A DNA stretch of 64,000 bases from positions 19,330,323-19,394,322 of the forward strand of contig NC_079413.1 of NCBI RefSeq assembly GCF_026213295.1, read 5' to 3'. A program made the translations under genes and the position numbers. The stretch comes from Gadus chalcogrammus (taxonomy: Eukaryota; Chordata; Actinopteri; Gadiformes; Gadidae). The notes beneath the pieces are model-generated. The model saw only the letters and a program-made list of their open reading frames with translations, did not search any database and had not been told where the DNA came from. Positions 1-32,234 of this stretch are shown here, piece by piece (within the stretch, counting starts at the first letter, position 1; the number at the start of each line of letters is the position of its first letter).

Positions 1-790
1 GATGTTTTAATGTTGTTTAACTTAACGTTAGTGTCTGTACATAACGTTCTTGTTTTAATGTTGTTTAGGCTAGGGTTTAACGTAACGTTAGGTTTTTAGT
101 GTAACGTAACGTTAATGTTTCAATGTTGTTTAACCTAGTGTTTTAATGTTGTTTAGCCTAGTGTTTTAATGTTGTTTAACCTAGTGTTTTAAAGTTGTTT
201 AACCTGATGTTGTATTGTTGTTTCGTCTAGCGTTATAATGTTGTTTAGCCTAGTGTTTTAATGTTGTTTAGCCAAGTGTTTTAATGTTGTTTAGCCTAGT
301 GTTTTAATGTTGTTTAACCTAGTGTTTTAAAGTTGTTTAGCCAAGTTTTTTAATGTTGTTTAACCTGATGTTTTATTGTTTCGTCTAGCGTTATAATGTT
401 TAGCCTAGTGTTTTAATGTCGTTTAGCCTAGTGTTTTAATATTGTTTAGCCAAGTCTTTTAATGTGTTTTAGCTTAGTGTTTTAATGTGGTTAAACCTAG
501 TGTTTTAATGTGGTTTAGCCTAGTGTTTTAATGTGTTTTTTCCTACTATTTTGATTTGGTTTAGCCTAGTGTTTTAATGAGGTTTGCCCTAGTATTTTAG
601 TGTTTTTTAACTTGACGTTAATGTTGTTTAACGTAACATAGTGTTTTAATGTTGTTTAGCCTAGTGTTTTGAGGTTGTTTAACCTAACTTTAGTGTTTTA
701 AATGTTGTTTAACCTAACTTTAATTTTTAGCCTAGTGTTTTAATGTGGTTTAGTCTACTGGTTTAATGTTGTTTAATGTAACCTTCGTGT
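1..790. repeat. AT-rich minisatellite, ~23-bp unit
   Basis: A degenerate tandem array built on units like gttttaatgttgtttagcc followed by tagt. Dozens of copies run from the left window edge to about 780, so the array starts outside the window. Single-base changes and small deletions separate the copies (gcc/acc, tagt/aagt/gatg). It lies in the sec14l1 intron that precedes the first coding exon. No coding potential is seen. Confidence 0.9.
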
Positions 791-1172
791 TTTTATGTTT
801 ATCATTGGGTAGTGTAATGTTTGTGTGTGTTGTTGTTGTGCTGTGCTTTTAATTACATCGATCTACCTAAATAAATGTCAAGGTTTACGCTTGTATCTAT
901 TGCTTGCTGCTGTTAGGCAGTGCTTTGGAAATATTTTGCCTCATAGCAATTTAAGTGATCATAAACTCATTTGATTAAAGAGACCATGATGATCTCTTTA
1001 GACTCCTTGACAGACCTTAAGAGGTCAATATTGTTTAAGTTATTTTATAATATTCCGGAATTTTGATCCAGTAAACAGTTGATGTCAAGTGAGGCACACT
1101 TTGCACTGTTTCTATCTTTTGACCTCCGTTTCTGTTTTCCAGAATGCGCGTGGACCAGGACAGTAGGCAGTC

Positions 1173-21373
<20,201 letters not shown>

Positions 21374-21655
21374 CATCTGACCAATGGGAAGAGAGCACCG
21401 TGAGGACGTGGACTCCTATTGGCTTGTACTGTGGACTTAACGAACACTTTTAGAATAACAAAATACTTAACACTTGACTATGGTTTCACGAATTATGATA
21501 TTCAGCATTTAGTTTTATTGTTAATATAAATAATATGAATATATATATATATTTATATCCGAGTAGCATATTGTTGACTTGAGGGTTCCTGTATTATCAC
21601 AATCCTTTAATAAACTTCTTCTTTGGCAAGCAATGGTTGACTTTAATTTGTTTAA
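21374..21655 (+). other. Likely sec14l1 3' UTR
   Basis: Sequence after the TAG stop at 21371-21373. An AATAAA signal lies at 21609-21614. A TTAA-flanked transposon block starts at 21656, so a short 3' UTR ending near 21630 is plausible. Transcript data would be needed to set the end. Confidence 0.5.
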
Positions 21656-22048
21656 AGGACAATTCAGGTGTTTTGAACATTGAGCCCCCTTTCTGGTTTG
21701 TCTAGGATGAAATAGAGTTGTTAACACCGACATTTTTAATATTGGTCCTGTCTCGAGTATTTGGCTAATTTCGATTCGCCCCTGCCTGCTTCACAATGGC
21801 TGGCTATGGGCATTCACAAACCTATCCTTAAAACACCCCTAAACGTTAGTTTTTAGAAATGCGAAACTCATCGAGTGTTTAGTGGTGTTCGTTGATGTTC
21901 CTCATCAAGTATTGTAGCGAAATACAGTTTCTGTCGTGTTTTATTTGGCATTTTGTAAATCTGCCTTTTGTAAATGAAACGGAAAGGGGGGTGGTTGTAG
22001 TCTTTTCACTCGGTTCCCCCAAGCCCCAACCACAGCGAGTTCTACCAG

Positions 22049-22215
22049 CAGTGTTGTGCCTGAACGCGTTCATTGAACGTTAGTTCATGAACTCGTTCAT
22101 ATTTTGGGAGAACGTGAACTGAACTTACTGTATTACTGCCTGATGAACGTTACTGGTGTCTGAACGGAACGCTCACTCGGTTTAACTTCGTTCAATAGTG
22201 GGGTTATTTGTTTAT
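22049..22215 (+). mobile_element. Nested hAT-like end (GAACG-rich)
   Basis: Starts cagtgttgtgcctgaacgcg and continues with repeated gttcatgaactcgttc and gaacgtgaactgaac motifs, typical of a non-autonomous hAT family in fish. Only one end is seen inside the larger TTAA block. Confidence 0.45.
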
Positions 22216-22477
22216 CAACACGGCGGATGCGTGCGCAGAATGAGAATTTTTTGACCCGTTGCCATGGTTATCTCCGTCTGGCTAATTTGCAGTTGCGGTG
22301 TTGTCAGCCTACTGTTACATTAAACTGTAATCAGAAAATGTGGTTATATGCTACAGACCCTATCATTTTTTTTTGTGCTTTATTGCGCATGCACATTAAA
22401 TGCTTTACCTAAATACACAAAATACGCAGTTTATTATAGCTGAAAATAGCTACCTGACTGCTGTTATTTCAGAGTAA

Positions 22478-22597
<120 letters not shown>

Positions 22598-22611
22598 TAA
22601 ATATACCCACC

Positions 22612-22905
22612 CTTACTGCGTTCACACCAAAAGATGCAAAAAGTTGACGCGCAGCATGATCCCATTCAAAGTGAATGTAGAGACGCGTTGCTGCTTTGCT
22701 GCCGCAGCACTTGCTGCCGAGAAAACCGGCAGCAAAATTTGATTTGCGGCGCGGCAAAATCTGATTTGCAGCGCAGCACGCCCGTGTCCGGCGCGTTCAC
22801 GTATTTTGCGGCGCGTCAAATGCTGCTCGAGTTGAAATATTTCAACTTTTCGGCAGCAAACGCGTGATGACAGCCAATCAGCGTACAACAGCGTTGCCAC
22901 TGAGT
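22612..22905 (+). mobile_element. Nested Harbinger-like MITE fragment
   Basis: Begins ttactgcgttcacaccaaaa and is rich in GCGGCGCGGCAAA-type motifs with short internal direct repeats (caaaatctgatttgc / caaaatttgatttgc). The terminus resembles the GCGTTCACACCAAA end of Harbinger-derived repeats in fish. Family assignment is from memory of that motif. Confidence 0.4.
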
Positions 22906-23669
22906 GACATGCCGTAACAGCCAATCAGTGTTACTCCCTTGGAGTGACCTTGAGTTCACTACCTGATCCAGATCAAAGCGCTAAAATGGAGGAAAAGATA
23001 ATAATTTCAGTCTCCGCATACCCGGTGATCTTCAACACCACCTTGGCCAGTAATCCAAGAAGGATAGTCGCTATGTCCTTAATTAATACATGTTCCCGTA
23101 AGGGCTGAGATGGCAGAGAGGACAGCTGATTTGGAACGAAACAGCTGTTCGCATCCACGGGGAAAAAGTAAGGAACTCCAACTTACTTAGGCCTACTTAT
23201 TAACGTTCAAAAGCTATTAAATCTTCAACTAAATATGCAGATACTTTCAAAATTGGTTCCAGGGAGTATGTAGGGATTATTAGTGTTGTTTTTGATGGTG
23301 TGTTTTTCTGGAACGAGTATTCGAATACTCGCTCGGAAAAACCAACGAGTAGGCCTAGGCCTATTCGAAGCCTGAAAAATGGCATTCGGGCCACTTGAGG
23401 TGGTAAACAGACTGGTTATGTTTTTAAGCCGTTTATTCTCTTGCCAGAATGGCCTTTTTTAAATACAATTCGGGGCTGATTAAATAAAACCCAGGTTTTA
23501 GCACCGAAAGAAACGGCATAGTGACGCCACTGGGCAGGGGCGATTCGAAATTAGCCAAATACTGGAGACGGGACCAATATTAAAAATGTCGGTGTTAACC
23601 ACTCTATTTCATCCTAGACAATCCAGAAAGTGGGCTCAATGTTAAAAATACTGGAATTGTCCTTGAATT

Positions 23670-24730
23670 GTCCATCAATTAACAACTTTCTAATGTATTT
23701 TGTATTGTTTTCAATGGTCAGATTTGTGCCCAGAAGATGTGAAATCTCGGTCTGTTTAAAGGTAGTTCTTAAGACAAACTACTTGAAATCTACTTCTTGT
23801 CGATGAGACTTTTTATAAACTCTGCTGTTGCAGTTATCATACAGTCCACCAAGTGGCGTTGTGCCACAGGGAAAGTATCTTGGAAGACCGTTGAGCGACC
23901 GCTATAATTTATTTTTTGATCTACTGATTATCGGTTATTCTACTTGATTCAGTGACTTCAGTGAATACTTTCCACTTTAATGTTACATATGACTGTTTTA
24001 CATACTTAATGTTAATGTAATGTACAGTATATCTGAAATATTGTGTTGCATATGCATTTCAATTCATAGAGGCTTTCTCATCTGACTGCTATTACCAAAG
24101 GCATGTTTCGAGCTAGATTTCTCCCCTCATTAATCATTCATCAGTTGTCATTCCGAGTAAAATATGCGTCTAACAACTCCCGACACTCGTGGACTTACAG
24201 AAGTCGGACCTAACGGGACCGAGGACGGTTGACCTGGGCGACATGAGAGAGAGGAATCATGAGCGTTTATCCCCAGGTCCACAGCGGTGAATAACCAACC
24301 TAAGCAGCTAATGACCTCCCTGGATGTCCGTTCTCCACCTAAATAAACAGCACTAGCCTAGCGGGCAGCTAATGTCTGACTCCAGTCCAGTTATCTTTAT
24401 GGAATTGTTCATTGTTTTTGGGAGGGGGGGGTCTACAGTTATTAGAGAGGGAGAAGGAGGGAAGGGGGGTGTACAGTTGTTAGAGAGTGAGGAGGGGGGG
24501 TGGGGGTGGATGAGGAGGATAGGAAGAGGAGAGCGAGGAGGCAGCCTGTTGCGCTCTGAGGAGGACGTGCTCTGCAGGGCGGTGGGGGCAGACGGGGTAT
24601 TGATCAGTGGAGCCTCCATCAGTGCAGAGCGTACCTTCCCATCAGCCCCTGTGTTCGTATTCTATCAGCGCTAAACCACCACAATCACCCCGGCTCGGAT
24701 TCCAGAGCTCGCCTTCAGAAAGTGAGACAC
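23670..24730. other. Intergenic, no gene recognised
   Basis: Mostly unique AT-rich sequence between the TTAA block and the hAT element. A purine-rich stretch at 24418-24560 (ggaggggggg, gaggagagcgaggagg) is open in several frames but has low complexity and no recognisable domain. Confidence 0.5.
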
Positions 24731-24926
24731 ACACGCCAGAGTTCCCGTTGACCGGTAATTACCGGTCATTGACCGGAAAAAAATGAGGAGGACCGAAAAT
24801 TCCAAATGTCTCCGGTCAGAATGACAGATTGGAAATAAGGCCCCGTCCACGCGGAGCCGAAACGTTCGAAAACTATCAGTTTTTTTTTAATGCAGAATAT
24901 TCAAGGCGCTGGTTCTCCACTGAAAA

Positions 24927-24981
24927 AAGCGCGCATGCTGTATGCGCGCATCAACCCTGCGCACATACAGCATGCGCGCTT
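24927..24981. repeat. 24-bp-arm hairpin in hAT 5' region
   Basis: Left arm 24927-24950 (aagcgcgcatgctgtatgcg ...) and right arm 24958-24981 (... catacagcatgcgcgctt) pair at 23 of 24 positions across a 7-nt spacer. It lies between the left terminus and the transposase start, where some hAT elements have subterminal transposase-binding repeats. Confidence 0.8.
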
Positions 24982-25278
24982 TATACGAACATTCAGTCAC
25001 GAGGAGATTCAACCTTTTAAATTGAGCCGAAATACTTTTGAATGTGTTAATTTGAATTGTGTTTAAATATGCTACAGTGGTCATTTGTTTAGCCAATTCA
25101 TGTAAAAGAATGAGGGTTTTGATTGTAGCGTAGCCTGTGTGATAAAATAAATAAGTTGTTACATTTCGTGCACACGCTCAAATTGATCGCTATAGACTAC
25201 CGTAGGTTTATGAACTAAACGGCGGCAATCTAGCGAAAGCCGGCGGCAAGCTTTGCGGAGTACCGGTATCTATTAAAC

Positions 25279-27874
25279 ATGGCGAATCAAAATATGATCA
25301 CCCACTTCTTCAAACCAAGTAGCAGCAGCGGCAGGTCTGACGTCACACACACACCTCCACCTGTGTCAGAAGAGGCGGCTGATGCTGTGCCCGTGGTTCC
25401 AGCAGAAAGGAGGAGGAAGGAAAGGAAAGGAGGAGGAAAACGCGGGCGTTCAGGCCGGACTGGAAAGAGAAGTTCCCCTGGGTGAGGTGCGATATTGTAG
25501 AGGATGAGGAGAGGCTGTTTTGCGCTCAGTGCGAAAAATCAGGGAGGAAGAATGGCTTCACTCGGGGGTCCGCAAATATGCGATTCTCAAGTTTAACAGA
25601 GCACAGTCAGTGCAATGATCACATTTCGGCTGCCAACCTAAAACAGCTACAAATGGCCATGAAAGGCCAAAGTGAGAAAGCCACCGACTCCTCCAAAATA
25701 AAGTTGTGCTCGCAGATGAAAGTTGTGTTTCACATGGCCAAACACGACATCCCGGCTCATCAGTATGTAGGGATGACAGAACTTCTGAGAGCAGTTCAGG
25801 CCCCGGATTTCACCACATCTGAGGGGCTTTACCGGCACAGCGAATCCATCTGTGACATGGAAATGGCTCTCGAGGATGTGGTGTTGAAGGGATTGGATGA
25901 GAAAATATGAGCCAGTGATTACATCGGGATCATAATTGACGAGACCGTCAACATAACGGTTGACAAAAAGTTGATCCTGTATGTAAAATTGCAAGTGAGT
26001 GGAAGAGTGGAGACGTGCTTTGTGGGAAACTACGACGTCCACTCCGGGACGGCACAGTGTATTTTCGATAAAGTAGCGGAGATTCTCCGCGGCAGGAATG
26101 TGGAGCTGTCCCGCGTAATCGGACTGGGCTCGGATGGAGCCAGCGTAATGATGGGGAGGCATGCTGGAGTTGGCGCTCTCCTGAAAAAAGAGAGTGTGTT
26201 TTCCATCCAGGTGCACTGTGTTGCCCATCGTACTGCGCTGGCCGCGATAGATGCCGCTAAAGCTGTGGACCGAGTAGGAGCCTACAAGCACACAATTTCC
26301 GCTGTGTACTCCTTCTACAAACACTCAGCTAGCAGGACCAATCGCCTCCGTCAACTAACAGCAACTCTGAGCGAAGAGGACATGACGAGTCTGAAGCAGC
26401 CATGGGCTGTCCGCTGGCTGTCATTGCATAGGGCAGTGGAGAGTATTAAAAAGAACTGGCCTGCTTTGGTGATGGAGCTAAATGAAGAAGCTGCGGGAGG
26501 AAATGCCCAAGCCCAAGGCCTCCTGGGACAAATCCAGCCATACAGCTTCATCGCCTTGACGCACACACTGGCTGATGTTCTCCCCGTGATGACCAAACTG
26601 AATTTTGGTTTTCCAGAAAGAGGATGTGAATCTGGCCACAATCCGACCAATGATTCAAGCATCCGTCTCGGCCCTCACACATCTACGAGATGCACCCGGT
26701 CCAGAAGAACAGAGGTACCAAACGGACTCCCAAGAAGGCATGTACAAAGGCATTCAAGTGACCCAAGCAGGCGACCGTTCCGTTCAAGCCTTCAAAAATG
26801 CCCGAACAAGATACATTCAAAACCTGATCGATGCTTTACACGCCCGTTTCCCTGACGATTCCCTGGATCAGCTTAACTGCTTCGACGTCGTTAATCCCTC
26901 CCGATACCCACAGACAGCTGGTAAGTATAGGCTAGCCTATTTGATTACGTATGATGTAAAACATATAGCCTAAGTTAAATAGAATATTATTTTTAAATGA
27001 CCAATGCTCGCATATTCTGGTCAATAATAATGATAGGACCAATAGGCATAGGCCTACTACTAATAATACAGGCCTAACAATAGCCTAATAAGAGCCATAA
27101 TGCAAACTATAAGGGCACTCGAGAGCTATAGGCCTACCTCCGCTAAATGCTAGTCTGATACGCAAATGTTGTGAGTTTAATGGGTTCTTTAGGCCATGCT
27201 GTAACCGTCAAAATTGTGGTAAAAATCGTCCATGTTGCCATAATAGGCTGCTGACGGACAATAATGAAAAGCGAGACAGTAGGCTAATGTAGGCCTAACA
27301 AAACTGATTTGTACAGTGTTACATGAACGTTGGAGACACAGAGGAATAACCAAGGAATAATTAGTTGTTTATTGGCTAAAAATAAAAAGCACAGACTGAT
27401 TGTCCCTCCGTTCCCTCATCACTTCGGGAGTATGCAGAACCAGCCATCCAAACCATGCTGGGTCATTTTGGCCAAGAAATTGCAAGCGAGGACGTTCCGG
27501 CCACAGCCACCACATTCATCGATGCCGCAAGCGCGAAGCGAGATGCCATCCCAATGATGACAGCCCTCCGCAGTTACGGGGGCTTGCATTTTTCATCGGC
27601 CTGCGAGATGCTCATTAGAGATTACGCGGAAATCTTCCCAGAGTGGGTCAAACTGGCAAAGGTAGGCTATGTTATCCCCGTCTCCAGTGTGCCAGCGGAG
27701 AGAGGCTTCTCCCTGCAGAACCGCATAAAGACTGCTCAGCGAAGCCGCTTTGGGGAAGGAAGAGTCACAAGGCTTATGCGCATTGCAAGCAGCAAAGACA
27801 CACTAGATACAGATACATTTGACTTTAATTCAGCAGCGGCACGCTTCACAGCTGCCAAATATCGAAAGAAGTAA
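25279..27874 (+). pseudogene. hAT transposase, frameshifted and interrupted
   Basis: Starts at ATG 25279 (MANQNMITHFFKPSS). The frame breaks near 25465-25480, where the next frame resumes with FPWVRCDIVEDEERLFC. A BED/TTF-type zinc finger follows (FCAQCEKSGRKNGF ... LTEHSQCNDHISA). A TGA at 25908-25910 interrupts the frame just before the first catalytic Asp motif (DYIGIIIDET). The second motif is LGSDGASVMMG near 26130, then HCVAHR. Another frameshift occurs near 26605-26615. A gtaagt site at 26922 hints at an intron or decay before the last part (about 27420-27874), which has the hATC dimerisation motif SSVPAERGFS and ends AAKYRKK. A full protein would be about 700 residues. It cannot be made from this copy. 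Confidence 0.9.
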
Positions 27875-28361
27875 AATATCGTTTTTATTTATTTTATGCT
27901 GTAGGCCTAGTTCAAGTCGCGGCCGGCAATTCACTGTTTCTTATCCACTATAATATACTCCCGTCTCTTGTTACACTGTAGCGGAATTATTTTTATTACA
28001 GTCTGCATTTTATGTTACGCGCCAGTTTGTTTTACTGTAGGTAGCCTACTTTGTATTGTTTTAGGCTATTATTATTTATGCCTTGCCTTGCATTATAGAC
28101 CTAAATAATTTTTGTTCGTCTGCACTTTAAAATGCAATGTTTAATTGTTCTGTCACCTGCCAACCTTTTAATTAAAAACACCAGGCTATAAATCGACATG
28201 CCTTGATGATATTATTCTTTATGTAGCCTGCCTATCAATTTTTTTAAGTGCAATAAACACGGACATTATATCCGACCGATTTTTTTCCAATTTGACCGGT
28301 AAAATGAAACATTCCCGGTCATATGACCGGCACCAATTTCTTCTAGCGGAAACACTGTCAC

Positions 28362-28412
28362 ACGCACGCACACACGCACGCACGCATGCACGCACGCACG
28401 CGCGCGTGCGCG
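28362..28412. repeat. CACG/CG-rich alternating purine-pyrimidine tract
   Basis: cacgcacgcacacacgcacg and cgcgcgcgtgcgcg lie directly beside the right end of the hAT element. The left flank is also CACA-rich, so the element inserted into a simple repeat. Confidence 0.85.
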
Positions 28413-28750
28413 CCTTATCGAGAGGATCTGGAAATGGCTTGTCATCGCAGATCAGCGACATGACGCTGAGTGTCTGGACATCATATCATCGCACATCACC
28501 ATTGCACTGTGAATACCAAACGGTGGCTCTTTTAACTCTGAACCAAGGGCACAGCGCCACCTCTGTTAACACACCGTAATACACTCTATTCTCCGCATTA
28601 TCGCCACATTCAGCGATTTGAGTAACTATCTCGGCTGGTGTTGCTGTGAACAAGGCCTATGTTGACATATTGAGATTAAACCTAGAAGCCAGACTTGCGA
28701 TTCGCAGCTGTGACCTGAATAGGCTGAAACATTTATTATTTGCGTCAAGT

Positions 28751-29037
28751 CTCTTCCTTGCAAAGGAAGCCTTAGAAAAAACAACACAAACACACTAAAC
28801 ACAATCTAAACAACACAATTGCAAAAACACACTAAACAACACAATCGCATAATCCAAACAACACAATCACACTAAACAACCCAATAACAAGGCTTTGCAA
28901 GCCTTAGAAAGATTGTGTGATTGTGTAGTTTATATTGTGCGGCTGTGTAATTTATTTTGTGTGGTTGTGTTGTATAGTTTGTGTGATTGTGTTGTTTATG
29001 TCCTAAGGCTTTTAAAGCAAGCCTTAGGCTACATTTG
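28751..29037. repeat. Inverted minisatellite (foldback) structure
   Basis: Left half 28769-28890 is a tandem of acacaatc, acactaaacaac and related units. Right half 28910-29005 carries the reverse complement (gattgtgtgattgtgtag, tgttgtatagtttgtgtgat). Copies of aagccttag or its complement mark the left edge (about 28768), centre (28892-28908, itself palindromic) and right edge (about 29001-29035). The halves could pair over more than 100 bp with mismatches. No coding content. Confidence 0.7.
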
Positions 29038-29394
29038 TTTCCATAGAGATTTTAATTGCCCGACGAGGAAGTCATCAATATCCTCCACTTCTAGCGTTTG
29101 TTTAATTGAGATGAATCTACATAATTGGCGGACACCAACGAGACCATCTGGGATGACTTTATCAAAACAATTCTAGGCTTCCATTTCCCATTCTTTCCAA
29201 TGATATATACTCTCTTAGTCTTAACAACTGCCTTTATAACTTTGTTTAAGCATTTACTTTATCTGTCAGGTTTTAAACCACTTCATAATGGCTGTTTCCG
29301 CGATCAATAACAATTAAAAATGTCTTGTATTTTACATTTCCTCCTTTTAAAGGTTATCCTCTCTTCCGCTATCTCCTTTCCTCCACATCTCTGT

Positions 29395-29510
29395 TCCATT
29401 CTCTTTTCCTCCCTCTTTTTCTGTTCCATTATCTCTCCCCTGTTCCCTCTGTCTCTCTCTCGTTCCCTCTGTCTCTCTCTCGTTCCCTCTGTCACTCTAT
29501 CGTTCCCTCT
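29395..29510. repeat. CT-rich tandem (tctctctcgttccctctg)
   Basis: Three near-identical copies of the unit within a pyrimidine-rich stretch. Low complexity only. Confidence 0.75.
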
Positions 29511-29962
29511 CCTATATAAACTCCCCGTAATGGTCCTGATGCGACCGTATGAAACAGCTTTAATTGAGGACAGGGTAGTAAAGTAGGACTCCACTTTGGA
29601 TCATCATTATAAACCCCAAAGCCGCTCTCTGTGCCGGCTCTGAACTCCAGGGGGCCCGAGGCAAGAATCATGTCAGGGCCCCAATCAGAATTCCGGGAGC
29701 TCCAAAAGCAGTCGTACCTGCGTTCAAAACACTTTTTAAAGGCCTTTCTGTCTTGTCTTGAGTGGACCACTTCACCACATGCAGATCCATGCTGTGTTCT
29801 ACAAGTTACATCCAACCTCCTTTGTTTGGTTGTGTCTGAGTGTGTGATTGGCCAGACAGTCACCTTACAGGGCTTGGGGATTTACCACCAGCCTGATTAA
29901 CATGTCCACATGCAGAAAGATGTACAGCTGTATTTACTCATCAGCAAAAGTCATCATACCAC

Positions 29963-30160
<198 letters not shown>

Positions 30161-30654
30161 ACGGGAGTGAGTTCTGTGAGGAAAGGGCATCTGATGAGTG
30201 TTTGGCAGAGCCACGGCCTCCCATGTGTCCGCACGCCGACCCTCGTGGTGGGGGGCTGCGGTGGAGCTCGTTTGTAAGCTCATTGCAGAGACGCCGGTCG
30301 ATTTCCTGCTCCGCTAAACCAACAGATTGATGCTCCCGTCTAATTCCCCGTGGATCCCCGCCGGGCGAGGTCAATACAAACACAGGATCTGTCATGATCC
30401 GCTCGCTGTTCACCTGACAGGGGAGCAGGCAAGGGCTGAGGCCGTGGTGGATCGGACATCCAGACCTCCACAGCGCGCTACACTGGCTTTTATGTCTTGA
30501 CAACTCGGTGTCTGCATTGGACTTGAAACCTGTCGCACTTCTGAGATAACCACCAGGGAGAGAGAGAGAGAGAGAGAGAGCGGGGGAGTTAGGGAGAGAA
30601 CAACAGGGAGAGGGGGGAGAGCAAGAGCAAGAGAGAATCTTGTTTAGAGGGAGA

Positions 30655-30860
30655 TGGACAGACTTGCTGACAGGCAGACAAAGACACTGGCTGTCAAACG
30701 GATGCAGCATTGAGATTCTGGCTGCAGGAGGGATAGACAGACATACAAACAGACTTGTTGACAGACAAGCTGACCGAGACTGGCAAAGGGACAGACAGAC
30801 AGACAGACAGACAGACTGGCTGATAGGCGATCGGTCAAAGGGACTGACTGACGGACACAT
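30655..30860. repeat. Degenerate GACA-rich tandem tract
   Basis: Built of gacagacagaca runs separated by diverged 20-40-bp stretches (gacagacttgctgacaggca). The frames through it (Cys-Leu-Ser-Val repeats on the minus strand) have no domain signature. Confidence 0.75.
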
Positions 30861-31073
30861 GGACGGAGGGACAGATAGGGTTGGGGTGGAGGAGGGCGGG
30901 GGGGCGAGGTGTGAATGTCTCCAGGCGACAGAGAGAGAGACGCTTCATCTCGCCCCGACCAGCAGAATCTGCTCTGCCGGCGCTATGCCACCAAGACGGA
31001 TTCAGATTTCTTTAGGGAGGACTCTGACACTGTGGCTCAGTCAGCATCTTCACTGATCTCGGCTACTGGGGCG

Positions 31074-31200
31074 GCATGTGGCCCAGGAGGTAGAACGATG
31101 AATGGTCACCGGAACGTTGCTAGTTCAAACCCCAGCTCCTCCTAGCTGAGTGCCGAGTTGTCCTTGAGCATGACGGTGTGTGAATGTGTGTGAAAGGTGG
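31074..31200 (+). mobile_element. tRNA-derived SINE, family A, truncated
   Basis: Head gcatgtggcccaggaggtag with B-box cgttgctagttcaaacccca, body tccttgagcatgacgg, then gtgtgtgaatgtgtg. The conserved AAAGCGCTTTGAG tail is lost. Confidence 0.8.
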
Positions 31201-32014
31201 AGTGTGGCAGCCACCTTGTTGCAATGGTTTTCTCTCTGTTGTTCAGAAGCAAGTCTCCAACCTTATCGTCACCTGGTATGCAGTTGGTTATGTAGACTCC
31301 TAAGCGAGTACATGGAAGGTGTATTCTTTATAAAAAAAACTAAAGATGGATTTATAGATTCTGTTCATGCAACAAACGAATCAGTGAATAATACCCACAG
31401 GCGTTCTGGAAGATGTTGATGAGGCTAGAACCTTTTTCTGAATGCAGACCCACGCTTGGGGCACAAGGAGTATCAGATCTGAGAAACATATGGATCACGT
31501 CCCAGTACTCCACTGGGATTAGCTTTAGAACCCCAACCTGAGGTGGTCACACTGGCAGGGTTCTTCAGATAACTTCTTAGATAGCAGTTCACTTCGGAGA
31601 CGGTTGCGTGCCCGGGCTCCTGTGAGCCGTATCACGCATCCTCCTCCTGGTTGTTCTGGCCTCCTTGTTCCTGTCAGGTTTCAGAGCGTGTCACTCGCTG
31701 GAGCATGACGTCCTAGCGTGGACACAGAGCTCCTGTGTCCCGGTTCCCATGGGAACCCAGCAGCGGCATGTAGCCGATAGACCATCTCCTCTCATGAACA
31801 CGACTGTATCCCCCACGCCCCCCCTCTCACCTGGTTCTGCTCCTGGCTCTGTCGCTAGCTCTCTCTCTCTCCCAAATTCTGTCTCTCTTGCCCTCTCTCT
31901 TTCTGTCTTTCTTTCTTGCTTTCTCTCCCTCTTTCTTTTTTGCTCTCTCTCTCCTTCTTTCTGTCTTTCTTTCTTGCTCTTTCTTTCTGTCTTTCTTGCT
32001 CTCTCTCTCTAACC

Positions 32015-32234
32015 CTTAAAAATTGTACTTAGCATTGTGTAGCATCTTATCCTAGCTATCTCTGTTGTATACGGGGAATGGGTTAGCCCTAGTGATTGTT
32101 AGTGCTTGCCACTTGGTTCTATGAACATCCTTACTGTACCGAGAGTGTCTTTTTTCTGACAAATGTACAAATGACAAATTGTAATTCACTTTAGATAAAA
32201 GGGTCTGCTAAATACCCCAAATGTAAATCTAAGA
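32015..32234 (+). mobile_element. Interspersed repeat, family B (SINE-like)
   Basis: Shares with the copies near 45770 and 55120 the ordered blocks ctctgttgtatacggggaat, gggttagccctagtgattgt, ttctatgaacatccttactg, tctgacaaatgt and the tail ttagataaaagggtctgcta. The three copies are clearly one family. No tRNA-type promoter is evident in the visible 5' part. Confidence 0.8.

Larger units (their letters stand above)
24737..28357 (+). mobile_element. hAT-superfamily DNA transposon (3.6 kb), defective
   Basis: Left end cagagttcccgttgaccggt and right end (reverse complement) cagtgtttccgctagaagaa are hAT-type CAG-G termini. Subterminal ACCGGT/GACCGG motifs occur at both ends. Flanking octamers acacacgc (24729-24736) and tcacacgc (28358-28365) match 7 of 8, as expected for an 8-bp hAT duplication. 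It encodes a transposase remnant at 25279-27874 and carries a GC-rich hairpin at 24927-24981. Confidence 0.88.
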
